Positions 31,390-35,015 of a stretch of DNA of 35,015 nucleotides are shown here, piece after piece. Made by a program: the position numbers and the translations under genes. The DNA comes from Gnetum montanum (taxonomy: Eukaryota; Streptophyta; Gnetopsida; Gnetales; Gnetaceae), in contig MNCI01010113.1 of assembly GCA_015680685.1 (NCBI GenBank), forward strand, positions 162,808-197,822, given 5' to 3'. The notes under the pieces were generated by a model. That model worked only from the letters and a program-made list of their open reading frames with translations. It was not told the DNA's origin and ran no database searches. Every line of letters begins with the position of its first letter. The stretch's first letter is position 1.

Positions 31390-32650
31390 AAATGGATAAC
31401 CCCACGACTATTATTAGGACCAGTCAATTGGAAGAGAGAATAGGTTAAGGATATTGGGATAGATTAGGTAGACTTCTTGAAAACATTGGAATATTTGTGA
31501 TAAGGTTTCACCTACTGGATGTTTACAAGGATGTGCTTATGTGGGCTAGATGGGTGATGAATGTGTAAGGCACCTAATGGATAATTCGCTTGGACAATGT
31601 ATGACCCCTCCCAAAGCATTTGAAATTTGGCCTTTTGTGAAACATGATTGGGATTATAATAAAGAACCTTATCTCTTGATTAGATCATCACTTGCCTTAT
31701 CCATGTGTCATGCCTATGTTTGGAGTAGTATTTATGGACCTCATTACTCATGAATGCTACTAGCCTATTTTCTTTTAAGGAATTCGGACTCATTAGACGT
31801 TCCTTCTAGGTTAGGCTTAGGTTTAGGTCAAGTTGGTTAGTAGCTAGAGTTTAGAGCTCTACCTAGATAGGGAGCATTGATAGCTTACCATAAACTAGCT
31901 CATATAGTAAATATCCAATAGGTAATATCCATGTCATCCTATAGGCCCATAGAGCATCATTAAGCTCAGTGCTCCAATCCTTTCGAATCTTAATAACTAT
32001 CCTCATTAAAATTCTGGTAATTTCACAATTAGTAACCTTTATTTGACCATTGGCTTAAGGGTGATATGGTGTAGTTAGTTTATGGTTTACCCTAATTTTT
32101 TGCATGAGCTTTCTAAAGGTAGCACTAGTAAAATGGGTTCCATTATCTGATATAAGCATTCTGGGCACTCCAAATCTGTTTACCACATGTTGAAAAAACT
32201 TGACAGCTATCTTGGATGTGTAATACTTGATTGCTGCTACCTCTATCCACTTAGTATAGTAATCCATAGTCATAATTACATATGATTTCCCATTTGACAT
32301 AGGTGTTATGGATCCCATAAAATTAATTCCTCCACATATCAAACAACTCTAGTGGCTGTATTCATTGCTATGGCCCTTCATTTCTAGCTATCATTCCTCC
32401 ATCTTTCTGGCACCATTCACAAGATTATGCAAAGTTGTGGGCATCTCTAAATAAGGTAGGCTAGAAGTAGCCTACCATCATTAGTTTTAGTGTCATTCTT
32501 TGCCCTACATAGTGACCTCCACATGGACCCTCATGGGCATCCTATAGGATTTGTTATTGATCATATTCCAGCACATCCCATCTGACTAGCCCATCTGCAT
32601 AAATATTGTACAAGTTTCCATTGATTTTCATGTATCTTTTTACCTTGTGA
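31390..32650 (-). pseudogene. Integrase, decayed
   Basis: Minus-strand order: zinc-binding region with HEGPCGGHY (about 32540) and CEWCQKDGG (about 32410); a core with MDYYTKWIEVAA (first catalytic Asp), VPRMLISDNGTHF (second) and TNCEITRIL (Glu); RKDWSTELNDALWAYR; a C-terminal DKVLYYNP...LWEGSYIV barrel-type domain; and VKPYH near 31460. The three catalytic residues are present, but stops interrupt the frame. The motif set is that of Ty3/gypsy elements. Confidence 0.85.
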
Positions 32651-34305
32651 AGGAATTTCTCTTTCTAATTTTTGCTCTATTCAATAAGGAAGTTCTTGTG
32701 TTGTTAAGTAAGTTATGTAATCGATTATCCATGACTTCCTCATTGATTCTATAGCCATCACTATTTGAGTAAACAAATTTTCATTAGGGAACTGGTTGGA
32801 TAATGGTTCTACATGGTCTTAAGAATCCCATATGAGCCTTGAAAAATGATCAACTACAACATTTTCTATGCCCTTTTTTTCAATTATTGTTATGTTGAAT
32901 TCTTGCAGAATTATGAGCCATTGAATCACTCTAGGACTGACCACTGGTTTGTTCATGAGAAATTAGATTGCATTGATTAGTATGGACATAAATTTGGTAT
33001 CCAAGCAAATAATTTCATAATTTCCATTATCATTAGCTCCTTTTCCATTGTGCTGTAATTCAGCTATGCCCCAGTGATGCTTCTACCAACATAGTGTATA
33101 TAGTAGGGTCTCTTCTAATCATCTAACTACATGAATACTGCACCAAGCACATAGTTGAAAGCATCTATCATACTATGAAAAGGATTTAACCAATCTAGAG
33201 CTTGAAGAATTGGTGTCTCAATTAACTTCTATTTCAAGGGTTTAAATGCTTTCTTACAAGACTCTGTCCATTCAAAGGATGCATCCTTCTTAGTGAGCTC
33301 TACTAGCAGTTTTGCAATCTTTGAAGAATTCTCTATGAATCATCTATAGTATACCATGTGACCTAAGAATGATTAGACATCTTTAACTATCTGAGGCCTC
33401 TGAGTGATATTTTGTATTACTCTTATTTTTTTAGGATCTACCTCTATTCCTTTTTGTGAAACTTTATGTCCTAACACAATCCCATCCTAGACCATGAAAT
33501 GGCTTCTCTGCCAATTGAGCTTTAGATTTATCTCTACACATTTCTTTAGTACCTACTCCAGACAATCTGGTGCTTGTCTAAAATTTAGCCTATAGGTTGA
33601 AAAATTTTCCATGAAAACTTCAACATCATTCCCTATTTATTTTTGGAAGATGCTAAGTACAAGTCTTTGGAAGGTGGTGGATGCATTGCAAAGATCGAAT
33701 GACATCTGTTTATAGACAAACGTTCCCCATGGACTAGTGAACATTGTCTTCTCTTGATCCTCAAGTGCAATGTGGATTTGGTTGTGTTCATTGTAACCAC
33801 CTAGAAAACTGTAGTACTCATGTCTGGTAATAGTATCTAGGACTTAATCAACAAATGGTAAAGAAAAATGATCATTGAATGTGGTAGAATTCAACAACTA
33901 GAAATTGATGCACACTTTCCACTTGCCTTCCTTCTTTGGAATGATCACTAAAGGACTGATCCATTCACTATCTGTAATGGGATATATGAATCTAGCCTTT
34001 AGTAAATTTTCCAACTCCTACTTGACTACCTCTTTCAATTTTAGATTAAGCCTTCTTTGAAGTTGGTGTCATGGTTTTACTACTGGATCATTATATATCT
34101 GATGTTGATAGATTATCAAATCAATGCCTGTGATCTTATTATAAGACCATGAAAATGTTGTAAGCCACTTGTTGACTACTTCCAACACTTTGTTCTTATG
34201 ATCTTCATTCAAGTTGGCATTAATTATCACTAGCTTCTTATTGTTTAAGAAAGCATACTCTGGTGTTGCTGGTAGGGCCTTCATTTCTAATGGTTTTGGC
34301 TCCAC
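32651..34305 (-). pseudogene. Reverse transcriptase and RNase H, decayed
   Basis: It begins with EPKPLEMKALPATPEYAFL at 34305, the Athila-like pre-RT motif. Then come ISPLVIIPKKEGKWKVC, YSFLGGYNEHNQI and TFVYKQMSFDLCNASTTFQR. The active site reads FMENF (33601-33615), with Glu-Asn in place of Asp-Asp, so it is inactive regardless of the stops. RNase H follows (DAFNYVLGAVF, FNITIIEKKGIENVVVDHFSR). Numerous stops. Confidence 0.87.
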
Positions 34306-34823
34306 TATATCTAAAATCTCTAACTGTCCCTAATCCATTTCTTCTTCTTGACATTCACATGAAGAGGGATGCCTTTTTCTTAAGTACTCTAGTTTATCAA
34401 TTTCTTCTACATAGGCACTTATGATCTGATCATTTAGTTCCATGTATTTTTTTTATTCTATTTTTGCATCTATAACTAGCCACTAGGTGCCTTTTCGTTG
34501 AGTGGCTATTGCATACAAACATTTTTCACACACATTTCATCTATACATCTCTTGCATGCTTCGTTATCTCCCTGTTTAACTACCCATATTCTCTGCACAT
34601 AATTGCATCCATTCTTGCTATGTGTAATACATGGGATTCTACACCTTTGAATAATTCCAGATTCATCTTCCTCTAAGATTTCCAAGCACAAATCTTGAAT
34701 ATCAATCTTAGCATCAATAGTGCTAAGTCAAGCCCTTTCCATTTTGATTGGAAACTCTCCCTTGTTTTTTCCTACATGTATAACCAGAAACTCAGCAAAG
34801 TAGGACCAACCATTGATGGTGGT
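34306..34823 (-). pseudogene. Pre-RT region of pol (protease side), decayed
   Basis: Minus-strand stretches INGWSYFAEFLVIHVGKN, IDAKIDIQDLCLEILEEDES and CNYVQRIWVVKQGDNEACKR are coding-like and run toward the RT with many stops. By position this would be the protease/linker part, but no DTGA-type aspartic protease motif was recognised. It is cut at 34824 by an LTR. Confidence 0.5.
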
Positions 34824-35015
34824 TGATGAGTGGCGAGGTACCCCTACACTCAACCATACGAATACGAGCGTGCACGCGCGATCCGGTCGAACTCCGCAGA
34901 CTAAATGCCTTAACACCACAAGAAACACTTGGGGTTAATCGTTCGTTGTCTTCCCAGGCTTGCTTGTAAGTGTCACGGTGTATGGTTAAGCAAGTCTGAG
35001 GTATGTGATTTTTTT
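34824..35015 (-). repeat. Partial LTR, subfamily B (truncated by window edge)
   Basis: It starts TGATGAGTGGCGAGGTACCC and follows the solo LTR at 29043 closely through GTATGTGATTTTT. It is preceded by GTGGT (34819-34823), the expected target duplication. No PBS lies next to it on the minus strand (the sequence reads ACCACCATC), so it is not the 5' LTR of the pol-bearing copy. Confidence 0.85.

Larger units (their letters stand above)
28080..34823 (-). mobile_element. Pol-bearing relative of A1/A2, truncated at both ends
   Basis: Minus-strand order: pre-RT region (34823-34306), RT and RNase H (34305 to about 32650), integrase (about 32650-31390), T-rich spacer (31370-31195), conserved block (30670-30110), internal promoter (28921-28857), leader intron, ORF2 start (28315). 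Everything after integrase aligns with A1 and A2, so this copy shows what lies between gag and ORF2 in a full element. It is interrupted by the solo LTR 29043-29930. It is cut at 34824 by another LTR and at about 28080 by loss of homology. Its own LTRs and gag are not in the window. Confidence 0.75.

Noticed and set aside
29043-35015. The two subfamily B LTRs as ends of one complete element containing pol
   Set aside because: The left LTR has its own perfect target duplication GTATG on both sides, so it is a solo insertion. No PBS adjoins the right LTR.
1-35015. CRISPR arrays, bacterial operons, rRNA or organellar genes
   Set aside because: None seen; the split gene, LTR elements and LINEs indicate plant nuclear DNA.

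Overview
This window is nuclear DNA from a seed plant with a large, repeat-rich genome. A gymnosperm seems most likely from the density and decay of its retroelements, but the sequence does not prove that. It holds one convincing host gene, on the minus strand at 15693-17404. The gene has five exons and encodes a TPR protein of the MS5/POLLENLESS3/SDI1 (sulfur deficiency-induced) family. This stretch is the only one that keeps many CG dinucleotides. The remainder is mostly decayed transposable elements in which CG has drifted to TG/CA.

Most of the repeats belong to one Ty3/gypsy group of Athila type. The evidence is a primer binding site matching tRNA-Asp, a gag CX2CX3HX4C zinc knuckle, 5-bp target duplications, and LTR ends TGATGAGT...ACTCATCA. 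Two elements can be delimited by LTRs, PBS, PPT and near-perfect target duplications: 4823-13517 (minus, 8.7 kb) and 20839-26746 (plus, 5.9 kb). Both carry gag and a second gene in the env position (called ORF2 here) but no pol. A third copy (28080-34823, minus, truncated at both ends) has protease-side sequence, RT, RNase H and integrase, followed by the same spacer, the same conserved block and the start of the same ORF2. It therefore looks like the autonomous relative. Solo LTRs at 1268-2270 and 29043-29930 have perfect target duplications, and partial LTRs lie at both window edges.

Layout: 1-225 partial LTR; 226-4330 a LINE (non-LTR element, minus) split by a solo LTR; 4718-4791 a possible tRNA-like SINE head; 4823-13517 element A2; 14035-14460 a second LINE ORF1 remnant (plus); 15693-17404 the TPR gene; 17.7-20.8 kb intergenic DNA with inverted repeats and possible pseudo-exons; 20839-26746 element A1; 26752-28080 unassigned; 28080-34823 the pol-bearing relative with a solo LTR inside; 34824-35015 partial LTR.

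The most interesting signal is in the retroelements. ORF2 seems to have its own transcription unit inside the element: palindromic motifs, a TATA box, a leader of about 220 nt, a GTAAG donor, an intron of about 300 nt, and an AG immediately before the ATG. The same arrangement appears in two independent copies. The palindromic GATATC boxes upstream of this internal TATA in A2 also make up most of the very short U3 promoters of the LTRs. In the host gene, two matches to the EIL/SLIM1-type motif AYGWAYCT lie in the upstream region, which fits a sulfur-response TPR gene.
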